Below are positions 25,732-34,555 of a stretch of 64,000 bases of DNA, in pieces (the stretch's first letter is position 1; each line of letters starts with the position of its first letter). A program made the translations under genes and the position numbers. Source of the stretch: Chryseobacterium formosense (GTDB lineage: Bacteria; Bacteroidota; Bacteroidia; Flavobacteriales; Weeksellaceae); the NCBI RefSeq assembly GCF_900116415.1, contig NZ_FPAP01000003.1, forward strand, positions 620,001-684,000, given 5' to 3'. The notes under the pieces are model-generated. The model was not told the origin of the DNA, did no database searches, and saw nothing but the letters and a program-made list of their open reading frames with translations.

Positions 25732-26268
25732 ATGGAAAATCAGGATATCAACGAAGAAAACATCAATAAACAAGAAGAAAACAATACCCAGACTGAAGCA
25801 ACAGCTCAGGAAAATGTGACAGAAACGCCTACTCCAGAAGAACTTTTGGCAGTAGAAAAAGACCGTTACATCAGATTGTATGCAGAGTTTGAAAACTATA
25901 AAAAAAGAACTTCAAAAGAAAAGATGGAATTCTTCCAGTATGCGAATCAGGATATGATGATTTCTATGTTGGGCATTTTGGATGATTTTGAAAGAGCTTT
26001 GAAAGAAATTGCTAAAAACGGTAACGAAGCAGACCTTCAGGGTGTTGAATTGATTTACAACAAATTCAAAAACAAACTGACCGAAAAAGGACTGAAAACG
26101 ATGGAAGTAAAAGCCGGAGATAACTTTGATGTAGATTTCCACGAGGCAATTACCCAGATCCCTGCTCCTTCTGAAGAGCTAAAAGGTAAAATCGTAGATG
26201 TTATCGAAACAGGATATACTTTAGGTGATAAAGTGATTCGTTTTGCAAAAGTTGTAACAGGAAACTAA
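25732..26268 (+). CDS. grpE: Nucleotide exchange factor GrpE
   Basis: 178 aa; releases ADP from DnaK in the Hsp70 folding cycle in the cytoplasm. A charged, disordered N terminus (1-40, Glu/Asn/Thr-rich) leads into the long coiled-coil (about 40-95; RYIRLYAEFENYKKRTSKE is the family signature) and a C-terminal beta domain that contacts DnaK (DVDFHEAITQIPAP and the ending VIETGYTLGDKVIRFAKVVTGN region). It is upstream of dnaJ, 77 bp away, probably in one operon; dnaK is not here, as is usual in this group. Confidence 0.96.
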   Translation: MENQDINEENINKQEENNTQTEATAQENVTETPTPEELLAVEKDRYIRLYAEFENYKKRTSKEKMEFFQYANQDMMISMLGILDDFERALKEIAKNGNEADLQGVELIYNKFKNKLTEKGLKTMEVKAGDNFDVDFHEAITQIPAPSEELKGKIVDVIETGYTLGDKVIRFAKVVTGN

Positions 26269-26269
26269 C

Positions 26270-26342
26270 AATATAAGTAATGAGTAATGGGTAATGAGCA
26301 ATTGCAGATTACCAATTACTTATTACCAATTACTCATATAAA
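26270..26342. repeat. TAATGAGTAAT inverted repeat between grpE and dnaJ
   Basis: The spacer is almost wholly made of GTAATGAGTAATGGGTAATG followed by a matching inverted arm (AATTACTTATTACCAATTAC), 20 of 24 positions pairing. The same word family recurs at 34487-34516 and 41001-41030. It may act as a transcript-processing or mobility element. Confidence 0.65.
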
Positions 26343-26345
26343 AAG

Positions 26346-27464
26346 ATGTCAAAAAGAGATTATTACGAAGTTCTTGAGATCAGCAAATCTGCAAGTGCCG
26401 ACGAAATAAAGAAAGCATACCGTAAAATGGCTATTAAATATCACCCAGATAAAAATCCGGGAGATAAAGAAGCCGAAGAAAAATTTAAAGAAGCTGCAGA
26501 AGCTTACGAAGTCCTGAGTGACGATAACAAGAAAGCCCGCTATGATCAATTCGGTCATGCAGGAATGAGCGGAAACGGAGGCTTCGGAGGAGGCGGTTTC
26601 GGCGGCGGTATGAACATGGAAGATATTTTCAGCCAGTTTGGAGATATTTTCGGTGGTGGTTTCGGAGGATTTGGCGGTGGCGGCGGTGGTAGTCAACAAG
26701 CTAAAGGATCCAATTTGAGAATCAGAATAAAGCTGAATCTTGAAGAAATGGTGAACGGAACCCAAAAAACTCTTAAAGTAAAAAAAATGAAGATGGCGGA
26801 AGGCGCCACTTCTAAAACTTGTCCTACGTGTAACGGAGCCGGAGTGCAGATGAAGGTGATGAATACGATGTTCGGACAAATGCAAACCCAAACCACGTGT
26901 GGAACTTGTCAGGGAATCGGTAAAGTTGCCGACAAAATTCCGGCAGGAGCCAATGCACAGGGTTTAATAAAAGACGAAGAAGAAATTACGATCAATATTC
27001 CTGCAGGAGCAAGAGACGGAATCCAGCTTAATGTAAGAGGAAAAGGTAATGACGCTCCGTTTGGAGGTATTCCGGGAGATCTTTTGGTGATTGTGGAGGA
27101 AGAAGTAGATAAGACCATCAAAAGAGAAGGCGACAATCTTCATCAGGAACTTTATGTTTCGTTTGCTGAAGCCGCATTAGGAACGAAAAAAGAAATTCCT
27201 ACCGTTGGCGGAAAAGTAAAAATCACCGTTGATGCAGGTACACAATCCGGAAAAATCTTAAGATTGGCAGGAAAAGGTTTACCAAGCATCGATAGCTACG
27301 GAAAAGGCGATATGTTTATTCACATCAATGTATGGACGCCGCAAAAACTCACCAAAGACCAGAAGGAATTCTTCGAAAAACAAATGAGCAGCGGAGAAAT
27401 GGTTGCAGAGCCCTCCGGAAAAGAAAAGACCTTCTTTGATAAAGTAAAAGATTTATTTAATTAA
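26346..27464 (+). CDS. dnaJ: Chaperone DnaJ with a single zinc centre
   Basis: 372-aa Hsp40 that delivers clients to DnaK and stimulates its ATPase. J domain at 1-70 with HPD in YHPDKNPGD; a Gly/Phe-rich linker follows (about 75-118); C-terminal substrate-binding beta domains follow the cysteine region. Only two of the usual four CxxCxGxG motifs are present: CPTCNGAG near 158 and CGTCQGIG near 186. They correspond to motifs 2 and 3, which together bind one zinc; motifs 1 and 4, which bind the other, are replaced by cysteine-free sequence. In operon after grpE. Confidence 0.96.
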   Translation: MSKRDYYEVLEISKSASADEIKKAYRKMAIKYHPDKNPGDKEAEEKFKEAAEAYEVLSDDNKKARYDQFGHAGMSGNGGFGGGGFGGGMNMEDIFSQFGDIFGGGFGGFGGGGGGSQQAKGSNLRIRIKLNLEEMVNGTQKTLKVKKMKMAEGATSKTCPTCNGAGVQMKVMNTMFGQMQTQTTCGTCQGIGKVADKIPAGANAQGLIKDEEEITINIPAGARDGIQLNVRGKGNDAPFGGIPGDLLVIVEEEVDKTIKREGDNLHQELYVSFAEAALGTKKEIPTVGGKVKITVDAGTQSGKILRLAGKGLPSIDSYGKGDMFIHINVWTPQKLTKDQKEFFEKQMSSGEMVAEPSGKEKTFFDKVKDLFN

Positions 27465-27472
27465 AAATACTA

Positions 27473-27503
27473 AAAAAGAGGCTTGTAAAAAGTCTCTTTT
27501 ATT
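27473..27503 (+). terminator. Terminator of grpE-dnaJ
   Basis: Imperfect 11-bp stem (27473-27484 with 27490-27500) followed by T-rich DNA, immediately after the dnaJ stop. Confidence 0.7.
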
Positions 27504-27565
27504 TTTAAATTTACATCAATTTTTAATTTGACATATTTCCTAAAGGATATAGTAAAAAACATCTC

Positions 27566-27916
27566 ATGAATTATAAGCTTGAACTGCGTACACCCGATTC
27601 TCAACCAAAATTGATCTTTCATGCAATAACGTTTGATTCTTTCAAAGTAAACATTGTAGAAAGATATTGTGGTGTAAAACCATTGTTATGTGATGTATTG
27701 TTCAGAGTAAGAACTCTGGATGATCAGATCATCAAAAGAAGAGATGGTCATGTAAAGATCCGCATCAAAGATGAAGAGCTTGAAACCTATCAAAGATTAC
27801 TGAAAGTATTTAAATCTTACGATTATAAAAACCGTTTGATCAGCAGAAGAGATGCAGAACAGGATTTCGTTCATTTCTTCCTGAGAATGGTGATTATGAA
27901 TTATGAATTAAACTAA
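27566..27916 (+). CDS. Conserved-looking hypothetical protein
   Basis: 116 aa, no recognised domain. It is basic, without signal peptide or membrane helix, and alternates beta-like strands (YKLELRTP, PKLIFHAITFDSFKVNIV) with a C-terminal helical part (DEELETYQRLLKVFKSYDYKNRLISRR, positions about 72-98). Clean codon use and a separate position after a terminator support a real gene. Function unknown. Confidence 0.65.
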   Translation: MNYKLELRTPDSQPKLIFHAITFDSFKVNIVERYCGVKPLLCDVLFRVRTLDDQIIKRRDGHVKIRIKDEELETYQRLLKVFKSYDYKNRLISRRDAEQDFVHFFLRMVIMNYELN

Positions 27917-27962
27917 AAATTTTCTCTATTTTCGTAGTATTCTAACTGCGAAAATATATTTT

Positions 27963-28976
27963 ATGGGAAAAGCATTTGTTCTTTCATTCATGTGTGCAAT
28001 CGGTTACGCACAAGAAAATCCGAAGTATCTTTTTGATGATTTGTATTTTGCAGATCCTTCTACCCGAATATTTGATGATAAAATATACATTTATGCTTCT
28101 CACGACATTCAGACAGATGTAAAAGATGCAGCCAACGGAGCACATTTTAATATGAAAGATTATAATGTTCTTACGTTGGATAATATCAATGAAAAAGCAA
28201 AAGATAACGGAGTTGCTTTAAAACTCGAAGATATTCCTTGGGCAAAACAGCAGCTTTGGGCTCCCGATGCCGTAAAAAAAGGAAACAAATATTATCTGTA
28301 TTTTCCGGCAAAAGATAAAGACGATTTATTTAAAATCGGTGTTGCTGTAAGCAAAAGTCCTACAGGTCCTTTTAAATCCGAAAAAAATCCGATTACAGGA
28401 ACATATAGTATTGATCCGACTGTTTTAGATGATCAAGGTAAATATTACATTTATTTTGGAGGCTTGAAAGGTGGGCAACTTCAGAATTACAGAAACAATC
28501 AATACTCAGAAAATTATCCTGAACTTCAGAAAGATGAGAATGCTTTGCTTCCAAAAATAGCAAGGCTGAAAGATAATATGAAAGAGCTTGCTGAAGCGCC
28601 AAAAGATGTTTTGATTTTAGACGAAAACGGAAATCAGCTAAAATCCGGCGATCAGCATCGTCGTTTTTTTGAAGGAATCTGGGTTCATCAATACAACAAC
28701 AAATATTACCTTTCCTATTCTACCGGAGAAACTCATAAGCTCGTCTATGCAATTGGAGACAATCCTTACGGACCATTTACCTTTAAAGGAGAAATTCTGA
28801 CTCCGGTTGTGGGGTGGACAACTCATCACAGCATCGTTGAAATCAATAAAAAGTGGTATTTATTTTATCACGACAGCAAAAAATCAGGCGGAAAAAGTTA
28901 TCTGAGAAGTTTAAAAATCAGAGAATTGAAATATGATGAAAATGGTTTGATTCAAACAATGAACGGACAGGATTAA
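27963..28976 (+). CDS. Glycoside hydrolase family 43 (secreted)
   Basis: 337 aa with an N-terminal secretion signal (MGKAFVLSFMCAIGYAQ). Five-bladed propeller fold of GH43, which cleaves arabinose- or xylose-containing polysaccharides. The catalytic triad is visible: Asp in FADPST near 29 (base), Asp in SIDPTVL near 149 (pKa modulator) and Glu in FEGIWVH near 237 (acid). No carbohydrate-binding module. Its stop codon directly abuts that of the convergent acyltransferase. Specificity cannot be read from sequence. Confidence 0.9.
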   Translation: MGKAFVLSFMCAIGYAQENPKYLFDDLYFADPSTRIFDDKIYIYASHDIQTDVKDAANGAHFNMKDYNVLTLDNINEKAKDNGVALKLEDIPWAKQQLWAPDAVKKGNKYYLYFPAKDKDDLFKIGVAVSKSPTGPFKSEKNPITGTYSIDPTVLDDQGKYYIYFGGLKGGQLQNYRNNQYSENYPELQKDENALLPKIARLKDNMKELAEAPKDVLILDENGNQLKSGDQHRRFFEGIWVHQYNNKYYLSYSTGETHKLVYAIGDNPYGPFTFKGEILTPVVGWTTHHSIVEINKKWYLFYHDSKKSGGKSYLRSLKIRELKYDENGLIQTMNGQD

Positions 28977-29897
28977 TTACAGCAAATACTTCAGTTTTCT
29001 ATTTAATAAAACCAATAATAAACTTACAGGAATTAGAATTAATAAGAAAATTAGAATTTTATATTCCGAAGTCATATCCTTATAAAAATCCGATTTCATA
29101 ATGAAAGGATGTACTACATAAATTGCCGTTGACAGGCTTGCCAAAACTTTCGATTGCGTTTTAACATAGATTTTCTGACAATATAAAAAGAGAATCGGAC
29201 TTACAAAAAACAAGGAAAACAATATGTCTGTACTTTCCGAGCTGACCATTATATAATTGAAGTAAGCTTCCGCAACGATCATTAATACTGAAAAAACAAT
29301 CAGTAAATAAGAATATCTGTATTTTTCGAAACTGATTTTCATTTTATTTATTAAAAAGCCAATCGTCAGGAAAGGAAAGCATACAAAAAGAAAATTCCGG
29401 TAGATAAGATAATCATTTAAAACCGAATCCTGTTCTCCTTTAAAATAATGTGCATTTCCTAAAATCTGGACAATATAGCCAATTCCAAACAACAGAAAAG
29501 CAAAAGCAAAAAGTAAAACAGCTTTTTGATTTCTCAAAAGAAATAAAATAATTCCCGAAAAAAAAGTTCCGATCAAATACCATAAATGATGATACCCAAA
29601 AATTACGGTAAGCCAAACCTGATCGTTATCTTTCCAATACGAAAAATAAATAAGCATCCAGATTGCATAGAGTAAAAATGTTCTGAACAACCATTTCTGA
29701 AGCTTTTTACCTGTATCAATATGAAAAAAATAAAATCCCGTAATCACCAAAAAAACAGGAACCGCCATTCTGAAAATACCATTAACCAATAAAAAACTAA
29801 GCATTGGATGGGTTTCTTTAAGAAAATTCATGTGCAGAAATACGACAAATAATGCCAGAATTATTTTTAAAACATCAATGCTTAAATTTCTACCCAT
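28977..29897 (-). CDS. Acyltransferase family 3 membrane protein
   Basis: 306-aa polytopic membrane protein of the acyltransferase-3 (OafA/NodX) type, which O-acylates sugars of surface glycans. The N-terminal helix LSIDVLKIILALFVVFLHM carries the family His (near 21), and about ten hydrophobic helices follow. The conserved second-helix segment ends with a PVFLVITGFYFF motif near 50-60. It ends exactly where the convergent GH43 gene ends. Promoter box at 29939-29946. Confidence 0.85.
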   Translation of the reverse strand: MGRNLSIDVLKIILALFVVFLHMNFLKETHPMLSFLLVNGIFRMAVPVFLVITGFYFFHIDTGKKLQKWLFRTFLLYAIWMLIYFSYWKDNDQVWLTVIFGYHHLWYLIGTFFSGIILFLLRNQKAVLLFAFAFLLFGIGYIVQILGNAHYFKGEQDSVLNDYLIYRNFLFVCFPFLTIGFLINKMKISFEKYRYSYLLIVFSVLMIVAEAYFNYIMVSSESTDILFSLFFVSPILFLYCQKIYVKTQSKVLASLSTAIYVVHPFIMKSDFYKDMTSEYKILIFLLILIPVSLLLVLLNRKLKYLL

Positions 29898-29938
29898 AAA
29901 TAAACCAAGAGAAACATGATGGTATCCCTTTTATGGTG

Positions 29939-29946
29939 CAAAAATA
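29939..29946 (-). promoter_or_regulatory. -7 box of the acyltransferase gene
   Basis: Minus-strand TATTTTTG, 41 bp upstream of the ATG at 29897. Confidence 0.45.
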
Positions 29947-29999
29947 AATATTTCCTGTAAAGCCTATGAAATATTAGTCATTCATTTCGTATAAAAAAG

Positions 30000-30035
30000 A
30001 AAATCCTGCTCCAAAATATTGAAGCAGGATTTTTT
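30000..30035 (-). terminator. Terminator of the DUF808 gene
   Basis: An 11-bp stem (30000-30010 with 30023-30033) 16 bp past the minus-strand stop at 30051, with A/T runs on both sides, so it can also stop transcription in the other direction. Confidence 0.85.
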
Positions 30036-30050
30036 ATAAGGATCTAACAA

Positions 30051-30956
30051 TTATTTTTTCGTTGCTAATGCATAAACTTTTTTACCACCACTGATTAAAA
30101 ACAGAGCGATCAATCCACCTACAATGCCGAAAATTACCTGTTTTAAAGTCTCATGCCAAGTCGGTAATGCGTGATGAAGCTGATCAATATTATGATCAAA
30201 AATTCCTCCGGCAACAAGTATAAGTGCAATTGTTCCTATTACTCCCAAAGCCTTTATTACAAAAGGAAGTGCCTTTACCAGCAAATGCCCTAACTTTCCG
30301 AAGAAACCTTTATCGTTGCTTTTTTTAATTAATTTAAAACCGGCATCATCCATTCTTACAATTAATGCAACAATCCCGTAAACTCCTACTGTCGCAATAA
30401 TGGAAACAACAGAAACGGTAACAACTTCTACAAGAAACGGATCAAACTGTGATTTTAATGCTTCATAACCATCTTTTGCAGCTGCCAATGCAATAATTAC
30501 AATCTCAAGAGATAAGATAAAATCTGTAGTAACGGCAGATTTTACTTTAGCCTTTTCTGCAACTTCACCATCTTCCACAATATCATCAGATTCTTCAATA
30601 ACTTCATGCCCTTTTTTCTCTCTGTGAAATAAAAATTCCACAATTTTTTCAACACCTTCATAGGCAAGGTAAAATCCGCCAATAATCAGAATAATTTTTA
30701 TAGCCGGTGAATAAAGCCATTCCAGAAGAAAAACGATAGGAACAATAATCAGCTTATTGACGAAAGAACCTTTCATAATTTTCATCAAAACAGGAATTTC
30801 TCTTGAAGAAAGGAAACCGGTCGCTTTTTCAGCATTTACGGCAAGATCATCCCCTAAAATCCCAGCTGTTTTCTGAGTCGCAATTTTACTTGTTACTGCC
30901 ACATCATCCATCAAAGCAGCGATGTCATCCAAAATCGCAAAAAAACCAGAAGCCAT
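30051..30956 (-). CDS. DUF808 (YedI-like) membrane protein
   Basis: 301 aa. The N terminus MASGFFAILDDIAALMDDVA is the hallmark of the DUF808 family; KTAGILGDDLAVNAEKATGF near 29-48 is also family-typical. Six or so membrane helices occur (about 70-100, 145-165, 175-205, 230-255, 270-290). A charged cytoplasmic loop with acidic residues lies near 110-140. The biochemical function of the family is not established. Stand-alone gene with a -7 box at 30994-31001. Confidence 0.88.
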   Translation of the reverse strand: MASGFFAILDDIAALMDDVAVTSKIATQKTAGILGDDLAVNAEKATGFLSSREIPVLMKIMKGSFVNKLIIVPIVFLLEWLYSPAIKIILIIGGFYLAYEGVEKIVEFLFHREKKGHEVIEESDDIVEDGEVAEKAKVKSAVTTDFILSLEIVIIALAAAKDGYEALKSQFDPFLVEVVTVSVVSIIATVGVYGIVALIVRMDDAGFKLIKKSNDKGFFGKLGHLLVKALPFVIKALGVIGTIALILVAGGIFDHNIDQLHHALPTWHETLKQVIFGIVGGLIALFLISGGKKVYALATKK

Positions 30957-30993
30957 AGTATTTTAATATTTTTTTAATAAATGTTAAGTCTTA

Positions 30994-31001
30994 CAAAAAT
31001 A
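30994..31001 (-). promoter_or_regulatory. -7 box of the DUF808 gene
   Basis: Minus-strand TATTTTTG, 37 bp upstream of the ATG at 30956. Confidence 0.45.
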
Positions 31002-31086
31002 TAGATTTAATTTGGGATTTAAAGATATTTTGAAATTCAATTATCGGATTAAAACAGTAATTTTATAATACGTTTAAACAATTTTA

Positions 31087-31491
31087 ATGAAATCATTTGC
31101 AAGTATTTTTATTCAGATGGTAATTTTTTTATTATTTACCAACTGCAGAGAAAAACTGGAAGAGCCTGTTTCATTTTTCGAAAATTATGATGTTAGTTCC
31201 GGAAGATATAAACTGGAAATTCACCAGGTTGAAGGAGAACTTATTGATGATTTTAGAAATTTTTATATTGATGATCCACTGACTTTAAATAAAATGAAAA
31301 GACAATGGGTTTTTAAATATAAGTCCGATATAAAATCGTGCGGTTATGGATATTTAATTGCCCTAAAAGAAGATAATAAATCGATAAAACAGACTTTAGT
31401 AAATTTGGATTGTGAATATATGTCGGGATGGATATATTTTCCAAAAAAATATCTTTTAGACCACAAAAATCATTTCAAAAGAATAGACTAA
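31087..31491 (+). CDS. Small hypothetical lipoprotein
   Basis: 134 aa. The N terminus ends in a lipobox-like LLFTNC (Cys20), predicting lipidation. The remainder is a soluble domain with two further cysteines (KSCGYG and LDCEYMSG) that could form a disulfide. No family recognised. It lies 27 bp upstream of another lipoprotein with esterase domains, so the two may be co-transcribed. Confidence 0.65.
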   Translation: MKSFASIFIQMVIFLLFTNCREKLEEPVSFFENYDVSSGRYKLEIHQVEGELIDDFRNFYIDDPLTLNKMKRQWVFKYKSDIKSCGYGYLIALKEDNKSIKQTLVNLDCEYMSGWIYFPKKYLLDHKNHFKRID

Positions 31492-31518
31492 ATTTCATTT
31501 TCTCCTTACCTTTACTCT

Positions 31519-32379
31519 ATGAAGAAGCTGGTTCTCAATTACCATTTTTTTGTTTTGGGCTTAATGAGCTGCATTCTGAATTCATGTAATACAAAATTCA
31601 GGGTTTGGGTGGGAAAAGACAGCCAGAAAATCTACAATCTCAAATACGGTGAACATAAACGCCAGAAAATGGATGTTTTTCTTCCGGCAGATTATCCGCA
31701 AGATTCTCCTGTCGTTTTGATTGTTCATGGTGGAGCATGGAAATATGGCAGAAAAGAACACATGATCCAGATTCAGAAATTGCTTTTTAACAGTAATATT
31801 CCGAGCATTAATATGAATTACAGATTGGTTTCTAAGCATCTTACTTACAAAGAACAGCTGGAGGATATCAATGCTGTGATTGAAAAGTTCAATTCGCTTT
31901 CAGATAACGCCGAACTTCTTCCTAACAATTATATTCTGCTTGGTGAAAGTGCAGGTGGGCATTTAGCTTTATTGTACGGCTATCAAAATCCCGATAAAAT
32001 AAAAAAAATTATTTCTCTGAGTGGCCCGACAGATTTTTATTCTGAACAATATTTAAAATCGTTTTACTCGAAATATACTTCGGGAACGATTCAAAAAATG
32101 GTGGGAACTAAGTTTAACCGCAAAAGTTTGTCTGAAGATTTCCAAAAAGCAAGTCCGGTTGCAAATGTGACGAATGTTCCGACCCTTTTGTTTCAGGGAA
32201 ATCAGGATTTTCTGGTGAATCAGAAACAGGGTTTAGCGCTGGATTCTGTTTTAACGAAGATGAATGTGCCACATAAATTGATTTTTATGGATAAAACCGG
32301 TCATGCACCAAGATTTTTCAATAAGAAAAAAAGAGACAGTATAATTTATCCAAATATTTTGGAGTGGATACGGGATTGA
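31519..32379 (+). CDS. Alpha/beta hydrolase, esterase type, predicted lipoprotein
   Basis: 286 aa. The signal sequence ends in lipobox CILNSC (Cys23). The hydrolase fold carries the oxyanion-hole HGGAW near 70, the nucleophile elbow GESAGG near 142 and the late Asp (GNQDFLV) and His (TGHAP) of the triad, all of which look intact. This motif set matches the hormone-sensitive-lipase/feruloyl-esterase-like carboxylesterases. Probably acts in the periplasm or at the outer membrane. Substrate unknown. Confidence 0.87.
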   Translation: MKKLVLNYHFFVLGLMSCILNSCNTKFRVWVGKDSQKIYNLKYGEHKRQKMDVFLPADYPQDSPVVLIVHGGAWKYGRKEHMIQIQKLLFNSNIPSINMNYRLVSKHLTYKEQLEDINAVIEKFNSLSDNAELLPNNYILLGESAGGHLALLYGYQNPDKIKKIISLSGPTDFYSEQYLKSFYSKYTSGTIQKMVGTKFNRKSLSEDFQKASPVANVTNVPTLLFQGNQDFLVNQKQGLALDSVLTKMNVPHKLIFMDKTGHAPRFFNKKKRDSIIYPNILEWIRD

Positions 32380-32429
32380 TTTTCTTTCGTCCTTTCAGGG
32401 ATCAATTTGACATCATTTTCTATTTCACA

Positions 32430-32480
32430 GGGTTTTAGCCTGCGCTTTAATATGTCGCCCTTTCAGGGCTTGCAAATATT
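32430..32480. repeat. CGCCCTTTCAGGGC dispersed repeat, copy 1
   Basis: GTCGCCCTTTCAGGGCT followed by CAAATA, preceded by GGTTTTAGCCTGCGCTTTA. The 40870-40925 region carries the same order: a GGGCTTTACCCGATGCTTTA-like box, then GGTCGCCCTTTCAGGGCT, then CAAATA. It lies in an intergenic region between convergent genes. Confidence 0.7.
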
Positions 32481-32491
32481 TAATCAAAAAA

Positions 32492-32513
32492 TAACCCGCT
32501 AAAAAGCAGGTCA
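32492..32513 (-). terminator. Terminator of the DedA gene
   Basis: Stem 32493-32500 with 32505-32512. Two positions pair only as G-U in the minus-strand RNA, which fixes its direction. The minus strand continues into a T run. Confidence 0.65.
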
Positions 32514-32534
32514 TTTATATAATTTAAAAATTGA

Positions 32535-33251
32535 TTATTTTTCTTTGTCAATTAAATCATCCAAAACTTCATCTTCCGTTTTTGGGTCACCTTTAGGAGC
32601 GCCGAACATAAATTTAAGAATTACTGGAACGGTAGTGATCAAAACAATTACAATGATAATAAATTCAAGCTTTTCTTTAAGGTTAATACCAAATTGAGCC
32701 ATGAATAATTCATTAAGATAATGCCCTGCAAAAATCAAGATAAAAGACCAAAGAACACCACCAATGATGTTGTCTCGTACAAACTCTTTTCTATCCATTT
32801 TCACAATACCCGCAACAATCGGCATAAACGTTCTTACCACCGGTAAAAATCTCGCCATAATAATTGCTAAGGCACCGTTTTTTTCAAAAAAATCATGCGC
32901 CTGATACAAATATTTTTTCTTGAAAAGCATTGTATCTTTTTTGTTGTATAAAGCCGGACCAGTTTTTCTTCCGAACCAATACCCTACCTGATTACCAACA
33001 ATTGCAGCAAGAGCAACGGCAGTTGCTAAGATAGTTGTATCTAGAAGGTCACTTCCTGTAGATCCAAAAGTTTCTTTAATAATTTCTACCGCATAAATCC
33101 CCGACACGAAAAGTAATGAATCTCCCGGAAGGAAAAACCCTACGAACAAACCAGTTTCGGCGAAAACGATAAACAAAATCAGCCAAAACCCACCCATTTT
33201 TATATAAAATTCTGGGTTTAATAAATCTTTCCAACTATTGAAATCTTCCAT
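32535..33251 (-). CDS. DedA-family (VTT domain) membrane protein
   Basis: 238 aa. The VTT/SNARE-associated domain is visible: GFFLPGDSLLFVSG near 35, FGRKTGPALYNKKDTMLFKKKYL near 90-112 (quoted in part), and ARFLPVVRTFMPIVAG near 128-143 with the family FxPxxR motif. Four to five membrane helices. DedA proteins are linked to lipid-carrier (undecaprenyl phosphate or phosphatidylethanolamine) transport and membrane homeostasis. -7 box at 33268-33275. Confidence 0.92.
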   Translation of the reverse strand: MEDFNSWKDLLNPEFYIKMGGFWLILFIVFAETGLFVGFFLPGDSLLFVSGIYAVEIIKETFGSTGSDLLDTTILATAVALAAIVGNQVGYWFGRKTGPALYNKKDTMLFKKKYLYQAHDFFEKNGALAIIMARFLPVVRTFMPIVAGIVKMDRKEFVRDNIIGGVLWSFILIFAGHYLNELFMAQFGINLKEKLEFIIIVIVLITTVPVILKFMFGAPKGDPKTEDEVLDDLIDKEK

Positions 33252-33267
33252 ATATAATGCTATCTCA

Positions 33268-33275
33268 CAAAAATA
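33268..33275 (-). promoter_or_regulatory. -7 box of the DedA gene
   Basis: Minus-strand TATTTTTG, 16 bp upstream of the start, giving a very short leader. Confidence 0.5.
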
Positions 33276-33338
33276 AGCTTAATCCCCTATACAAGGAAAT
33301 TTATTAGCATATTTTAACGAAAATTCAAACATGATTTT

Positions 33339-34451
33339 TTATAGGTCTAAATCGTCATCCGAAACGGCTGTTCCGTCTGCCATCAGATAAGCTTTCAGGA
33401 AAGGGGTAAGGTTTCCGTTCATCACCCCATCAACATCTGAAGTTTCGTGAGCAGAACGAACATCTTTTATCAGTTTATAAGGATGCATCACATAATTACG
33501 GATTTGACTTCCCCACTCGATTTTCATTTTTCCGGCTTCAATCTCATTTCGAGCTTTCATACGTTCCTCCAACTCCATTTCATAGAGTCTTGAACGAAGC
33601 AACTGCATTGCTTTCTCTTTATTCTGAAGCTGAGAGCGGGATTCTGAGTTTTCGATGATAATTCCTGTCGGAGCGTGACGAAGACGAACTGCTGTTTCCA
33701 CTTTGTTTACGTTTTGGCCACCTGCTCCTGAGCTTCGCATAGTTTCAAATGAAATATCGGCAGGGTTGATGTTGATTTCAATCGTATCATCCACCAACGG
33801 ATAAACGTATACCGATACAAAACTTGTATGACGTTTCGCATTGGAATCAAAAGGAGAAATTCTCACCAATCTGTGCACCCCGTTTTCGCCTTTAAGATAA
33901 CCAAAAGCATATTCGCCGTCGATTTCTAAAGTCACCGTTTTCACACCGGCAACATCACCTTCCTGAAAATTCAGTTCTCTGATTTTGTAGCCTTGTTTTT
34001 CCGCCCACATCGTGTACATTCTCATCAGCATCGATGCCCAGTCACAACTTTCTGTTCCTCCTGCTCCTGCTGTAATCTGAAGAACAGCCGAAAGCTCATC
34101 ACCCTCGTTGGAAAGCATGTTTTTAAATTCAAGGTCTTCGATTTTTTCTAAAAGCTGAGGAAAGGTTTCATCCAATTCTTTTTCAGAATCAGGATCTTCT
34201 TTAGCGAATTCCATTAAAACCTGTAAATCTTCAAACTGAGTATTGATCTCTTCATAATCTTCTACCCATTTTTTTTTCGAACGAAGCTGCTTCAGAAATA
34301 TTTCTGCTGTTTTAGGATTATCCCAAAATTCCGGGGCAGCAGTTTTTTCATCATCGTTGGAAATTTCTATCTTTTTTTTGTCGATCTGAAGATATCGGTG
34401 TAAATCTTCAATTCTTGACTGAACTTCTTTTATCTGGTCGTTGTTGATCAC
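33339..34451 (-). CDS. prfB: Peptide chain release factor 2
   Basis: 370 aa; terminates translation at UGA and UAA. Domain order: N-terminal coiled coil, then the release core with SPF in RISPFDSNA near 198 (stop-codon tripeptide) and GGQ in [12 protein letters not shown] near 244 (peptidyl-tRNA hydrolysis). The gene is one uninterrupted frame: at the position of the usual CTT-TGA-C frameshift site the DNA reads TATCTTCAGATCGAC, so the autoregulatory +1 shift is absent. The start is GTG at 34451, supported by a -7 box 16 bp upstream. Confidence 0.96.
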   Translation of the reverse strand: MINNDQIKEVQSRIEDLHRYLQIDKKKIEISNDDEKTAAPEFWDNPKTAEIFLKQLRSKKKWVEDYEEINTQFEDLQVLMEFAKEDPDSEKELDETFPQLLEKIEDLEFKNMLSNEGDELSAVLQITAGAGGTESCDWASMLMRMYTMWAEKQGYKIRELNFQEGDVAGVKTVTLEIDGEYAFGYLKGENGVHRLVRISPFDSNAKRHTSFVSVYVYPLVDDTIEININPADISFETMRSSGAGGQNVNKVETAVRLRHAPTGIIIENSESRSQLQNKEKAMQLLRSRLYEMELEERMKARNEIEAGKMKIEWGSQIRNYVMHPYKLIKDVRSAHETSDVDGVMNGNLTPFLKAYLMADGTAVSDDDLDL

Positions 34452-34467
34452 GAATTTTTTCTTTTTG

Positions 34468-34475
34468 CAAAAATA
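34468..34475 (-). promoter_or_regulatory. -7 box of prfB
   Basis: Minus-strand TATTTTTG, 16 bp before the GTG start. It leaves a leader of about 10 nt and supports that start. Confidence 0.55.
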
Positions 34476-34555
34476 CGGATAAAATCATGAGAAATGAATA
34501 ATGTGCAATGAGTAATACTTTTAAACTATATTTATTGGATTAAAATTTAAAATAT

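Noticed and set aside
26349..26891. Long minus-strand ORF opposite dnaJ
   Set aside because: It is the antisense of dnaJ, whose frame has all the J-domain and cysteine motifs.
34380..34410. Possible programmed frameshift in prfB
   Set aside because: No in-frame TGA exists near codon 25; the codons read TAT CTT CAG ATC, so no shift is needed.
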